Of a stretch of 64,000 bases of DNA, positions 25,075-33,981 are shown one piece after another. Under the pieces are notes generated by a model. That model searched no databases and was not told where the DNA came from. It saw only the letters and a program-made list of their open reading frames with translations. Both the position numbers and the translations under genes were made by a program. The stretch is from assembly GCF_052055585.1 (NCBI RefSeq), contig NZ_CP170485.1, positions 2,294,001 to 2,358,000 on the forward strand. The letters are read 5' to 3'. This DNA is from Oceanicaulis sp052055585. Lineage in GTDB: Bacteria > Pseudomonadota > Alphaproteobacteria > Caulobacterales > Maricaulaceae. How positions within the stretch are numbered: position 1 is the first letter of the stretch; the number at the start of each line of letters is the position of its first letter.

Positions 25075-25611
25075 ATGCGCGCGTTGATCCATTCCTTTCT
25101 GGCCTTCAAGCGCGACCAGCGCGGCGTATCCGCCGTGGAATTCGCCTTGCTCGCGCCGTTTATGATTGCGCTCTATCTGGGCTCGGTACAGTTGACGCTC
25201 GGCCTCACGGCGGACCGCAAGGTCTCCCAGGTCGCAAACTCGGTGGCCGACCTTGTCACCCAGGACGATTTCGTCACCGATGATGATCTGGTGGACATTT
25301 ACGCAGCCGCCGACGCCATCCTCAATCCGTTCGACACCGCGCCGCTGAGCCTTCGCATCACCTCGGTCCGCATGGATGCGGATGGCGAGATATTCGTGGA
25401 CTGGAGCGAAGGCGACGGCATGACGCCGCTGGACACCGACAGCCTTCCCGAGCTGCCGGACGGTCTTATGGCGCCAATGAACTCGATCATCATGGTGGAA
25501 GCGAACTACACCTTCGCCACCAATCTGGGTGAGCTGACCAAGACCCCGATCACCTTGTCGGACACGGCCTATCTGCGCCCCCGACGCGGCCCCTGGGTGC
25601 GACGCGGCTAG
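25075..25611 (+). CDS. Second TadE/TadF-like pseudopilin
   Basis: A 178-residue paralogue of the preceding protein: basic start, then DQRGVSAVEFALLAPFMIALY, again a prepilin-type cleavage and helix motif with the conserved Glu. The C-terminal domain differs from the first copy. It starts three bases after the first TadE stop, so the pair is co-translated. In other tad loci the equivalent second gene is called TadF or a TadG-like protein, and the sequence does not discriminate. It shares a CTAG stop with the convergent pabC. Confidence 0.88.
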   Translation: MRALIHSFLAFKRDQRGVSAVEFALLAPFMIALYLGSVQLTLGLTADRKVSQVANSVADLVTQDDFVTDDDLVDIYAAADAILNPFDTAPLSLRITSVRMDADGEIFVDWSEGDGMTPLDTDSLPELPDGLMAPMNSIIMVEANYTFATNLGELTKTPITLSDTAYLRPRRGPWVRRG

Positions 25612-26432
25612 TCCGCCTGCTCGCAAATCGCCTTCAACAGCGCCAGGTCCGCCGCAGGGGCGGTCACATACTGTCCGTCCAGCGAAGACAGCGGAACCAG
25701 CCCCATCACGGCGTTGGTGAGAAAGAGCCAGTCCGCTCCATTGAGCTCAGACGGTTCAAACGCCCCTTCCACCACCTCAACTTCGCGCGCCCGCAAGGCG
25801 TCGATCAGCGCGGCGCGCGTCGTTCCGGGAAGGCATCCGCAAGACAAGGCCGGCGTGAAGACGACGCCATCGCGAACCCAGAAGAGGTTGGCGCTGTCCG
25901 CGCTCGACACATGCCCGTCACTCGTCAGGACGAGCGCCACATCCGCGCCCGCCCGCTGCGCCGCTCGTCGCGCGCCCAGCATATCGGCATATCCGGTCAG
26001 CTTGTGGCGACTGGACAGATTGCGCGCGTCCCGCCGCGCCTCGGTGACCAGGCGCGCTGTCAACGCCGCCGGGCGTTCCGGCAGGGCGCGTGCGGTGACC
26101 AGCACTGTTGGCGAGGCAGAGTCCCGCGTCGCCATACCGCCGCCCTGCGCGCCGCGAGAGAGTGTCAGACGCACCACAGCGGTCTCCAGCCCCTGAGCGC
26201 GACATACAGCGAGCGCAGCCTCCTTCACGTCATCCCAATCGGGCGGCGCGATTTCGAGCGCCTGCAACGCCGCCTCCAGCCGGGCTTTGTGCCGCGACCA
26301 TCGCCGGACGTCGCCGGACGCAACACGCAGGGTCTCGAACGCACCGTCGCCCAGCAGGAACCCGCGATCCTCCGGATCAATTCGCGCCTGGTCCGCGGCA
26401 AGGAGCGCTCCGTTCAGCCAAACCTGCGCCAT
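25608..26432 (-). CDS. pabC: Aminotransferase class IV, probable aminodeoxychorismate lyase
   Basis: A 274-residue PLP fold-type IV enzyme. The catalytic Lys lies in SSRHKLTGYADMLGARRA and the cofactor phosphate region in SADSANLFWVRDG; the N-terminal RGFLLGDGAFETLRV is typical of PabC and D-amino acid transaminases. Adjacency to pabB (one-base gap) argues for 4-amino-4-deoxychorismate lyase, giving p-aminobenzoate for folate. Confidence 0.87.
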   Translation of the reverse strand: MAQVWLNGALLAADQARIDPEDRGFLLGDGAFETLRVASGDVRRWSRHKARLEAALQALEIAPPDWDDVKEAALAVCRAQGLETAVVRLTLSRGAQGGGMATRDSASPTVLVTARALPERPAALTARLVTEARRDARNLSSRHKLTGYADMLGARRAAQRAGADVALVLTSDGHVSSADSANLFWVRDGVVFTPALSCGCLPGTTRAALIDALRAREVEVVEGAFEPSELNGADWLFLTNAVMGLVPLSSLDGQYVTAPAADLALLKAICEQAD

Positions 26433-26433
26433 C

Positions 26434-27762
26434 TCAACCCTCCAGCGCCGCTCTCAAGGCCGCCGCCTTGTGCCGGGTTTCATCAAGCTCGGCATGAGGA
26501 TCTGAATCGATCGTGATCGCGCCTCCCGAGCGCACTTCCACATCCCAGCCCTCGCCAGACCTGAACAGGCTCGCGGTCCGGATCATCACGTTGAGATCAC
26601 AGGCCCCGTCCGCCCCCAGCCAGCCCAGCGCGCCGCAATAGGCGCCGCGGCTCTGCTGTTCCAGCTCGGCGATGATCTCCATGGCCCTCACCTTGGGCGC
26701 GCCGGTGATCGAACCGGGCGGGAAAGTCGCGCTTATGAGGTCAAACACATCTCGCCCTGCGTCCAGCCGCCCTGTAACCGTCGAGACCAGATGATGGACA
26801 TTGGCGTAGCTCTCGACGCTGAACAGCTCTGGCGTTTTCACGCTTCCGGGCTGACAGACACGCGCCAGATCATTGCGCATCAGATCCACGATCATCAGGT
26901 TTTCAGCCCGGTCTTTCAGTGACGCGGCCAGCGCCTGCACTTCCGCCCGGTCCTGATCGGCATCGGCGCGGCGCGGTCGCGTACCCTTGATGGGGCGCGT
27001 CTCCACCTCGCCCTCCGACGACAGATGCAGGAACCGCTCAGGTGAATTGGTCAGGATCACCTGGTCAGCCTTCGTTCTGAAATACGCGGAAAAAGCGGAC
27101 GGACTGTTTTGCACCAGCCGCTCAAAAAGGCTCAGAGGCGCGTCATCGCCCTCGATGCGTCCGGTGAAGGCATGAGACAGGTTGACCTGGAAGATGTCGC
27201 CCGCCGCGATGTAGTCGCGCGCCTGACGCACCGCATCCAGATAGCGCTCATCAGGCCAGTCCTGCGACAATCGCCCTGAAACAGCCTTGCCAGTCCCGTT
27301 TCGAGACGTCCCGGCCCGAGCCAGATGATCCACCAGTCTTTGAGCCGCCGCACGATTGCCCAGCGCCCGGACGGTCCGGGCGTGGTGGTCAAATTCCAGA
27401 ACCGCGTCATACCATCCCATGGCGATTGCGGGACAAGCGCCCAGCCCGGGATTACATGCGGGCGTTCGCTCGAATGCGCGGCCCAGATCATAGCCCATCA
27501 GCCCAGCATAGCCGCCAGAGAACCCGGCTTCAGGGTTTTGGCCCGCCGGACGAAAGCCGGCCCTGAGTCGCTCGAACCCCGTCGCCGGATCTTCATCCTC
27601 AACAGTGAACGCCGGAAAGGCGCACAGATAGCTCCTGCGCCCCCAGGACTGTGCGCCTCCGCCTTGCAGCAGCAAGGTATAGGGTTCCGGGTCAAAGGCG
27701 CGAAGCGCCCGGACCGGCTCTATCCAGTCCAGCGTCATCGCCCGCTCAGGGGCAGGACTCAC
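26434..27762 (-). CDS. pabB: Aminodeoxychorismate synthase component I
   Basis: A 442-residue chorismate-binding enzyme. The C-terminal domain shows RPIKGTRPRR, whose Lys is the PabB-specific nucleophile (TrpE has Ala there), plus MIVDLMRNDLARV and PPGSITGAPKVRAMEI. It aminates chorismate using ammonia from a PabA/TrpG glutaminase, which is not encoded here. The GTG start at 27762 overlaps the phosphatase stop by GTGA; an ATG at 27738 is the alternative. Confidence 0.93.
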   Translation of the reverse strand: MSPAPERAMTLDWIEPVRALRAFDPEPYTLLLQGGGAQSWGRRSYLCAFPAFTVEDEDPATGFERLRAGFRPAGQNPEAGFSGGYAGLMGYDLGRAFERTPACNPGLGACPAIAMGWYDAVLEFDHHARTVRALGNRAAAQRLVDHLARAGTSRNGTGKAVSGRLSQDWPDERYLDAVRQARDYIAAGDIFQVNLSHAFTGRIEGDDAPLSLFERLVQNSPSAFSAYFRTKADQVILTNSPERFLHLSSEGEVETRPIKGTRPRRADADQDRAEVQALAASLKDRAENLMIVDLMRNDLARVCQPGSVKTPELFSVESYANVHHLVSTVTGRLDAGRDVFDLISATFPPGSITGAPKVRAMEIIAELEQQSRGAYCGALGWLGADGACDLNVMIRTASLFRSGEGWDVEVRSGGAITIDSDPHAELDETRHKAAALRAALEG

Positions 27763-28532
27763 GAGGTTTTCAGCCGCTCGTGCAATTGCGCGATCACGGC
27801 CTCGCTCAAACCCAGCTCATTGCGCAAATAGCCCTGCACATCGCCCATCGCTTCAAGCGCGGTGGTCAGATAGGCGTCCTCGACCCCCAGAAAGGCGCGG
27901 ATTTCGCGATCCCCCACATCCCGGCCCATCGTATCCCGGATGCGTTTGGCGAAGCGGGGCGCCAGGTCGTCATAATCAACTGCGGTGTTGGTCATGAGAT
28001 AGTCTTCACGCACCACTTCAGGATCCACACCCAGCTCTGTCAGGAGCAGCGCGCAGAATATCCCGGTCCGGTCCTTGCCCGCCGCGCAATGGACGACAAA
28101 GCCCTCATCCGCTTGGGACTGCGCAAGCGCCTCGAACCCCGCCTTGAAGACCGCCTTGTTGCCTGCATCAAACGGCAGGCGGCGATAGGTCTCGATCATG
28201 AAGCCACGAATATTGTCGAGCGTCAGGTCGCTTTCGCGCAGGAACGCCAGATGCGGCGGCTCGGCGTGGCCGGCATGGTCCGAGCTTAAAAGGGTGATCC
28301 CATCATCCTCACCCCAATGAGAGGGTTCGGCCTCGCGCTCGCGCGGACGTCGCAAGTCAGCGACATAGCGAATGTTCAAGCTTTCAATAGCTTGAACATC
28401 ATCCGCCGTGGCGCGGGAGAACTGTCCCGAGCGGTAAAGACAATCCCGCACCTTGCCGCCCGTTTGAAGCGGATAGGCGCCGAAATGGCGAAAATTGTAA
28501 ACGCCCGAGAGCGGCAGAACACGATCAGTCAT
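27759..28532 (-). CDS. Tyrosine-protein phosphatase (Y_phosphatase3 / lipid-phosphatase-like)
   Basis: A 257-residue cysteine phosphatase. The P-loop HCAAGKDRTGI (C-x5-R) is intact, and the N-terminus LPLSGVYNFRHFGAYPLQTG matches the tyrosine/serine phosphatase family that includes Mycobacterium PtpB-like enzymes. It may act on protein phosphotyrosine or phosphoinositide-like substrates. The start is ATG 28532; a GTG at 28565 would add 11 residues. It is the first gene of a three-gene minus-strand unit with pabB and pabC, coupled by overlapping stop/start codons. Confidence 0.88.
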   Translation of the reverse strand: MTDRVLPLSGVYNFRHFGAYPLQTGGKVRDCLYRSGQFSRATADDVQAIESLNIRYVADLRRPREREAEPSHWGEDDGITLLSSDHAGHAEPPHLAFLRESDLTLDNIRGFMIETYRRLPFDAGNKAVFKAGFEALAQSQADEGFVVHCAAGKDRTGIFCALLLTELGVDPEVVREDYLMTNTAVDYDDLAPRFAKRIRDTMGRDVGDREIRAFLGVEDAYLTTALEAMGDVQGYLRNELGLSEAVIAQLHERLKTS

Positions 28533-28645
28533 GGCGGTGAGGTAAATCCGAATAGCTTTATTCACAAGTGGCGGCGGATCGTCCCTGAGGATAAGCGCCA
28601 GTTAACAGTGTAGCGCTATATGTTTCACACCTTAAGGAGAAGTCT

Positions 28646-30706
28646 TTGCGCGTACTGTCCTGCCTCGCCTTCGAGCATCATTTTCCAAGTGTGCTACTGG
28701 CCGCTGTGGTTTGTATCGTCAGCTGCCTGCTCAGCATGCGCCTTCAAAGGCGCAGCGAGGAAAGCGATTCCGTGGTTCAGGTGGCCTGGCTGGTGGTCAC
28801 CGCCACCTGTCTGAGCGCAGGCATCTGGTCGACGCACTTCATCGCCATGCTGGGTTACCGCCCGGGCGCGACTGTGCACCTGCATTTTGACGAAACCGCG
28901 TTCTCCGCCCTGATCATCATGTGTGGCGCTCTGATCGGCTGTTATATCGCCACGCTGAAATTCACCTACGCCAAGGCGCTGGCCGGAGCCGTGATCGGCC
29001 TGTCCGTCACAGGCATGCATTACGCCGGCATGACGGCCTACCACATGGATGCGATCGTCCAGTGGGACGCACGCTACATTCTGGCCTCCGTCGTGCTTGC
29101 CGTCTTTTTCGCCGTCTTCGCCTTCGAAGCCTCCGACACTTACACCAAGGGCCTGAAGCGGCTCATCCCGGGCGCCCTGCTCGCCCTCGGCGTCGTCTCC
29201 CTGCACTTTACCGGCATGGGGGCAATGAGCGTTGTCTCGATCGGCGCTGCTGAAGGCATGGATGCGATCACCTTCCAGATCCTGGCTCTGACCACGGCGG
29301 TGACGACCCTGGTCGTCGTCGGCGCCGGCGGCGCCGGCTATGCCGTCGAAGCCAGCCTGCGTGAACGCACGGACCGTCGCCTGCGGCACCTGGCGCTGCA
29401 CGACATCGTCACGGACCTGCCCAACCGGGCCTGTTTCACGGCCCTGGTCGAACAAGCCATAGAGGGGCCGGGCAGAAAGACGATTGCTGTTCTGATGATC
29501 GACCTCAACCGGTTCAAGGAAATCAATGACGTCTGGGGGCACCAGGCCGGTGACGCCGTGCTGTGCGATATTGCGGACCGCCTGCGCAGCCATGAACGTC
29601 CCGGTTGCCATGCGGCGCGGCTTGGCGGGGATGAGTTCGGCATCGTCTTCCCCGTGGACGGTGAGGACGATCTGGCGGATGAGCTGAAGAAGATCGAATC
29701 GCTGTTCATGACTCCAGTCCGTCATGCCGATTTCGAGATTGTCACCAGCGCCAGCCTGGGTGTTGCGGTCTATCCCGATGATGGACGCGATTGCGAAACC
29801 CTGATGCGGAATGCGGACCTTGCCATGTATAAGGCCAAGACCGACCCGCTCAAACGCATCCAGCACTATGAGCAAGCCCTGGGCGAAGCGGTGCGCATGC
29901 GTCGTGAACTGGCCCAGGATCTTCGCGTCGCGCTCGATAAGAACGAGCTGCGCATGTTCTATCAGCCCCAGATCGACCTGAAGTCGGGTGAAGTCTGCGG
30001 CTATGAAGCCCTCGTCCGCTGGCCGCATCCGGTGCGCGGCATGATCTCTCCGGCCGAATTCGTGCCGCTGGCCGAAGCGAACGGCCTGATCGGACGACTG
30101 GGCGACTGGGTGCTTGAAACCACCTGCGAGGAAGTCTCCCGCTGGCCGGGCTCACCCAAGGTGGCGATCAACCTGTCCGCCATCCAGCTCAATGACCCGC
30201 ATCTGGTCAGCAAGGTCCTGCAAGCCATGGTCGCGACGGGTCTGAGCCCCAGCCAGCTCGAGATCGAACTGACCGAAACCGCGCTAATCCACGATCTGGG
30301 GCAGTCGCTGAACGTGCTGCGCCGGATCAAGGCTCTGGGCGTGTCGATGGCGCTGGATGATTTCGGAACGGGCTATTCCGCGCTGGAGACGCTGCGCCGC
30401 TTCCCGTTTGACAAGATCAAGCTCGACAAGGGCTTCACCGATGGCCTGTCTGATGGCGGACGCTCACGCGCAGTGATCAGCGCTGTGGTGACGCTGGCGC
30501 ACAATCTCGAGATTCCCGTCCTGGCCGAAGGCGTTGAGACAACCGACCAGCTGGACATTCTGAACATGATGGGGTGCGAGCAGGCGCAAGGCTATCTGAT
30601 CGGGCGCCCGGGCCCCAGCGAGAACGGCCAACCGCCCGCAGCGCTGGACGTCATGTGGCGACCGGGAGACCCGGCCGCCACGCAACATTCCGGCACGACA
30701 GGTTAA
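28646..30706 (+). CDS. MHYT-GGDEF-EAL membrane c-di-GMP signalling protein
   Basis: A 686-residue protein starting at TTG 28646, with AAGGAGA at 28634-28640 five bases upstream. Residues 10-235 hold seven hydrophobic segments of the MHYT sensor, with THFIAM, GMHYAGM and LHFTGM motifs thought to bind a metal and sense a gas. The GGDEF domain has an intact GGDEF (327-331); the EAL domain has an intact EAL (454-456) and DDFGTGYSAL. Both activities are possible. The GGDEF I-site RxxD is not seen. It converges on amn with a two-base gap. Confidence 0.94.
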   Translation: MRVLSCLAFEHHFPSVLLAAVVCIVSCLLSMRLQRRSEESDSVVQVAWLVVTATCLSAGIWSTHFIAMLGYRPGATVHLHFDETAFSALIIMCGALIGCYIATLKFTYAKALAGAVIGLSVTGMHYAGMTAYHMDAIVQWDARYILASVVLAVFFAVFAFEASDTYTKGLKRLIPGALLALGVVSLHFTGMGAMSVVSIGAAEGMDAITFQILALTTAVTTLVVVGAGGAGYAVEASLRERTDRRLRHLALHDIVTDLPNRACFTALVEQAIEGPGRKTIAVLMIDLNRFKEINDVWGHQAGDAVLCDIADRLRSHERPGCHAARLGGDEFGIVFPVDGEDDLADELKKIESLFMTPVRHADFEIVTSASLGVAVYPDDGRDCETLMRNADLAMYKAKTDPLKRIQHYEQALGEAVRMRRELAQDLRVALDKNELRMFYQPQIDLKSGEVCGYEALVRWPHPVRGMISPAEFVPLAEANGLIGRLGDWVLETTCEEVSRWPGSPKVAINLSAIQLNDPHLVSKVLQAMVATGLSPSQLEIELTETALIHDLGQSLNVLRRIKALGVSMALDDFGTGYSALETLRRFPFDKIKLDKGFTDGLSDGGRSRAVISAVVTLAHNLEIPVLAEGVETTDQLDILNMMGCEQAQGYLIGRPGPSENGQPPAALDVMWRPGDPAATQHSGTTG

Positions 30707-30708
30707 AC

Positions 30709-32211
30709 CTAGCGGAACGGCGGCTCGTCAAAACTGCGAAGCTTGCGAGAGTGCAGGGCATCCGCGCCCTGCCGCTTGAGGATTTCCACCGCTTCAATGC
30801 CGGCCGCCAGGTGCTCAGACACAGATTTCGCGTAAAAGCGATTGGCGGCGCCCGGCAGTTTCAGCTCGCCATGCAGCGGCTTGTCCGACACGCACAGTAG
30901 CGTCCCATAAGGCACCCGCAGGCGGAAGCCGTTCGCCGCGATCGTGGCGCTTTCCATGTCCACAGCGATAGAGCGGGACTGGTTGATGCGCCGGGCTTCC
31001 TGAGTATAGCGCAGCTCCCAGTTCCGGTCGGCATAGGTCACGACCGTGCCGGTCCGCAAACGCCTTTTGAGCTCATCGGCATCATCACCGCTGACGCTTT
31101 CCACCGCTTCCTGCAGGGCGACCTGGATCTCCGCGATCGGCGGGATGGGAATCTCCACCGGCAGTTCACGGTCCAGAACGCTGTCATAACGCAGATAGGC
31201 GTGCGCCAGAACGTAATCGCCCAGACGCTGGGAGTGACGCAGACCGCCGCAATGGCCGATCATCATCCAGCATTCGGGCCGCAGCACGGCCAGATGGTCA
31301 GTGATGTTCTTGGCATTGGACGGCCCCACCCCGATATTCACCAGAGTGATGCCCCGCCCGTCTTTGGCTTTGAGGTGATAGGCCGGCATCTGGAACCGAC
31401 GCCAGGGGGCGGCATTGATCTCGCCCACTGGGTCGGCCGTGCTGGCGTCCACATCCACAAAGCCCGCAGCCGACAGCGCCACGTAATCGGTGCTGTCATC
31501 CTTCACCTGCTCCACCGCCCAGTCCACGAACGCATCCACATAGCGGTGGTAGTTGGTGAACAGGATGAAAGGCTGCACGTCCTCATAGGGCGTGCCGGTA
31601 TAGTGACGGATGCGCTGAAGCGAATAGTCGGTGCGGACCGCATCAAACAGGCTCAGCGGACGCGGGCGTCCCGGCATGGACGGGCGTTCGCCGTTGGGAA
31701 GCGCGTCATCAATTCCGGCGAGATCCGCATACGGGAAGTGACGCACCAGCTCGGCCGGCGACGCCGCGTCCATATCAAGATCGTCCGCCCCGTCGAGCAC
31801 ATAGGAGAACGGGATCTCCTGCACCGACAGGCCGGTCTCGATCTTCACCGGATAGGTGTTCGACAACAGCTCGATCTGTTCCACCAGATAGCGGCGGAAC
31901 TGTTCGGGATGGGTGATCGTCTGCTCGTAGACGCCCGCCTCGGAAAACTTGCCGAAAGCCCGGCTGATCGGCGGCACGGCGCCGTCGGGCTGGTAGATGA
32001 TGCGAAGCGACGGATAGGCGAAGCTGCCGGCGAAGCGATCCGCCTCGGAGGGCGGCGGACCGCCGTCGAGATAGATCTTCAGCTCGTCGCGCAGCGCCTT
32101 GACCGATGCTTCGTACAGCACGCACAACCGATCCACCGCCTCGGAGGCGGTGCTGGCGCGCTTGAACGTCTTCTCGACCGCCTCGTGGGACACGATGTCG
32201 GTATCGCCCAA
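30709..32211 (-). CDS. amn: AMP nucleosidase
   Basis: A 500-residue enzyme hydrolysing AMP to adenine and ribose 5-phosphate. It has the AMP nucleosidase N-terminal domain (about 1-180) and a C-terminal PNP/UDP phosphorylase-like domain (about 270-480; VNIGVGPSNAKNITDHLAVL, GHCGGLRHSQRLGDYVLAHA, AVDMESATIAANGFR with the conserved Glu). The length agrees with E. coli Amn (484). The small gene upstream is separated by three bases and is probably co-transcribed. Confidence 0.95.
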   Translation of the reverse strand: MGDTDIVSHEAVEKTFKRASTASEAVDRLCVLYEASVKALRDELKIYLDGGPPPSEADRFAGSFAYPSLRIIYQPDGAVPPISRAFGKFSEAGVYEQTITHPEQFRRYLVEQIELLSNTYPVKIETGLSVQEIPFSYVLDGADDLDMDAASPAELVRHFPYADLAGIDDALPNGERPSMPGRPRPLSLFDAVRTDYSLQRIRHYTGTPYEDVQPFILFTNYHRYVDAFVDWAVEQVKDDSTDYVALSAAGFVDVDASTADPVGEINAAPWRRFQMPAYHLKAKDGRGITLVNIGVGPSNAKNITDHLAVLRPECWMMIGHCGGLRHSQRLGDYVLAHAYLRYDSVLDRELPVEIPIPPIAEIQVALQEAVESVSGDDADELKRRLRTGTVVTYADRNWELRYTQEARRINQSRSIAVDMESATIAANGFRLRVPYGTLLCVSDKPLHGELKLPGAANRFYAKSVSEHLAAGIEAVEILKRQGADALHSRKLRSFDEPPFR

Positions 32212-32214
32212 GGC

Positions 32215-32430
32215 CTAGTCCTCGCGCTTGACGAAGGTCACGGTGAACAGCGGTTCGCCGTCAAACACCGGGTCGGTCTTGCCTTCTTCATCAATCATCT
32301 GGAAGGCGGTCGGCTCGATGCGGCCTTCCATGCGATAGCCGCGTTCGGCCATGCGGCCGCGATGAAATTCAAGCGCCGCCGCCGAAAACGTCTTGGCCAG
32401 GAAGGTGATGCGATGCGGTTCGTCTGCCAT
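32215..32430 (-). CDS. Small hypothetical protein upstream of amn (71 aa)
   Basis: A 71-residue mixed alpha/beta protein (MADEPHRITFLAKTFSAAAL...VTFVKRED) with a strong AGGAGG six bases before ATG 32430. There are no cysteines, signal peptide or membrane segment. The last strand FTVTFVKRED resembles an edge strand of a small ferredoxin-like fold, but I do not recognise the family. The three-base gap to amn suggests co-expression and perhaps a partner of AMP nucleosidase. Confidence 0.75.
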   Translation of the reverse strand: MADEPHRITFLAKTFSAAALEFHRGRMAERGYRMEGRIEPTAFQMIDEEGKTDPVFDGEPLFTVTFVKRED

Positions 32431-32533
32431 GGCGGCCTCCTATGAAACTCTTATGCGCGCGGAGCGCGGTTCTTAAGTCGTACCGCTATCTCCGCGCGCT
32501 TCCAAGCCGGGATGACCGTCTGAAGCGAGGCTT

Positions 32534-33835
32534 TTACTGCGCCGGGCAGCGCCCCGCCGTCACACGCGCCACCTCTTCGGGGTCGCCATTGGTTTCGGCA
32601 GGCTCAAGACCCAGGGCGCAGGCGATCATCAGATAGACGTTCACATTCTCGAACGGGGCGACCATACCCACACCGTCAAAGCGCGGACCGGCGGCCACAA
32701 AGGTCGAGCCCATCACCGGGTCATGATTGTCATAGCCGTGATTGCCCGGAATGATCCGGCGCGGCGATTGCTCAAGGCTCGGCGCCACAAGGCTCCAGCC
32801 CGCCTCGGCGACTACAAACAGGTCCGGGCCGCGGGTCGGGTGATCCAGATGGTAATAGTCCGGCATCTCATGGGCCTTGTAGGCGACCACATGTTCATTG
32901 CCTGAGGCGTTGATGGCCTCATAGGCCTCGTCGATGGCGGCCTCGTCGCCGTCTTCGGAGAAGATGAAGACGAACGGTTGCGCGCCTGCGCCCCAGCGCC
33001 CTTCCATGTGCGGAGAGTAGACGCGGTCAAAATCGACCCATTCATCAATGGCGACGATGCGCTCGTCTGACAGCTGAGCCATGCCATGGTCTGACACGAT
33101 GATGATGTCGGTGGTGTCCAGAAGGCCGCGCGCCCGAAGCCCCTCGACCAGCTGGCCCACATAGCCGTCCACTTCGGCGACCGCTTCAGCCACAGCGTCA
33201 TTCACCGGACCATTGCGGTGCGCGACACTGTCCACGCGATCAAAATAGACCGCCGACAGGCGCGGCATGTCTTCGGACGGACGGTCGAACCAGGCCAGAA
33301 CCTCGTCCACGCGCTCCTGATAGGGTTTGTCGTGCTGATAGGGCGTCCAGGTGGTCGGGCGCACGCCGTCATGCTCGATCTCCGAGCCCAGCCAGAACAT
33401 GATCGCGCTTTCAACGCCTTGCTTTTCAGCCGTGATCCAGATCGGTTCGCCCTGCCACCAGAACGGGTCCTGCGCCGACATCGGATTGACGAAACCGGTG
33501 CGCGCTTCACGGTCGTAGGGCGCATTGTCGGTCATGCCGTGGCTTTCGGGATAGAGCCCGGTGGCGATGGAATAGAAGTTCACGAAAGTCTTGGACGGCA
33601 TGACCGGGATCATGCGTTCGGCGCGGGCGCCGCGCTCGGCCAGCGCCTCGATGTTCGGCGCATCATAAAGATCAAGGAAGTCGGCGCGGAAGCCGTCGAG
33701 CCCGATCATCAGCACGCGCTCGGGCTGCTCGCTCGCGGCCACTTCTGGTGCGGATGTGTTCTCAGAGACGCTGGCGCAGCTCGCCAGAGCCAGCGCACTG
33801 CACGTAGCAATAGTATAGACAAAAGACCGAAGCAT
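32534..33835 (-). CDS. NPP-type alkaline phosphatase/phosphodiesterase lipoprotein
   Basis: A 433-residue lipoprotein (signal peptide ending LASC) of the type I phosphodiesterase/nucleotide pyrophosphatase family. Metal ligands are visible: MIGLDGFRADF, the Thr nucleophile in MPSKTFVNFY, SDHGMAQL and GNHGYDNHDP. Relatives cleave nucleotide pyrophosphates or phosphodiesters in the periplasm. The start is ATG 33835; the upstream open frame to 34078 lacks coding character. It has no neighbour in a tight operon. No Pho box is evident upstream, so phosphate control is unproven. Confidence 0.9.
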   Translation of the reverse strand: MLRSFVYTIATCSALALASCASVSENTSAPEVAASEQPERVLMIGLDGFRADFLDLYDAPNIEALAERGARAERMIPVMPSKTFVNFYSIATGLYPESHGMTDNAPYDREARTGFVNPMSAQDPFWWQGEPIWITAEKQGVESAIMFWLGSEIEHDGVRPTTWTPYQHDKPYQERVDEVLAWFDRPSEDMPRLSAVYFDRVDSVAHRNGPVNDAVAEAVAEVDGYVGQLVEGLRARGLLDTTDIIIVSDHGMAQLSDERIVAIDEWVDFDRVYSPHMEGRWGAGAQPFVFIFSEDGDEAAIDEAYEAINASGNEHVVAYKAHEMPDYYHLDHPTRGPDLFVVAEAGWSLVAPSLEQSPRRIIPGNHGYDNHDPVMGSTFVAAGPRFDGVGMVAPFENVNVYLMIACALGLEPAETNGDPEEVARVTAGRCPAQ

Positions 33836-33981
33836 GACGCATCCCCATGCGATGACTGGAAATTTCACGCCCGCCCTACCCCATGCTTGGAGCGGGGTAA
33901 AGTGAACACCGCGAATGAAAACTTTCGCACTGCAACATGGCGCGGTAAGGGATCGGCCTTCTTTCAATTCTGGACGATCCG

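Noticed and set aside
33836..33981. Pho box upstream of the NPP-type lipoprotein
   Set aside because: No pair of CTGTCA-like repeats at 11-base spacing could be found.
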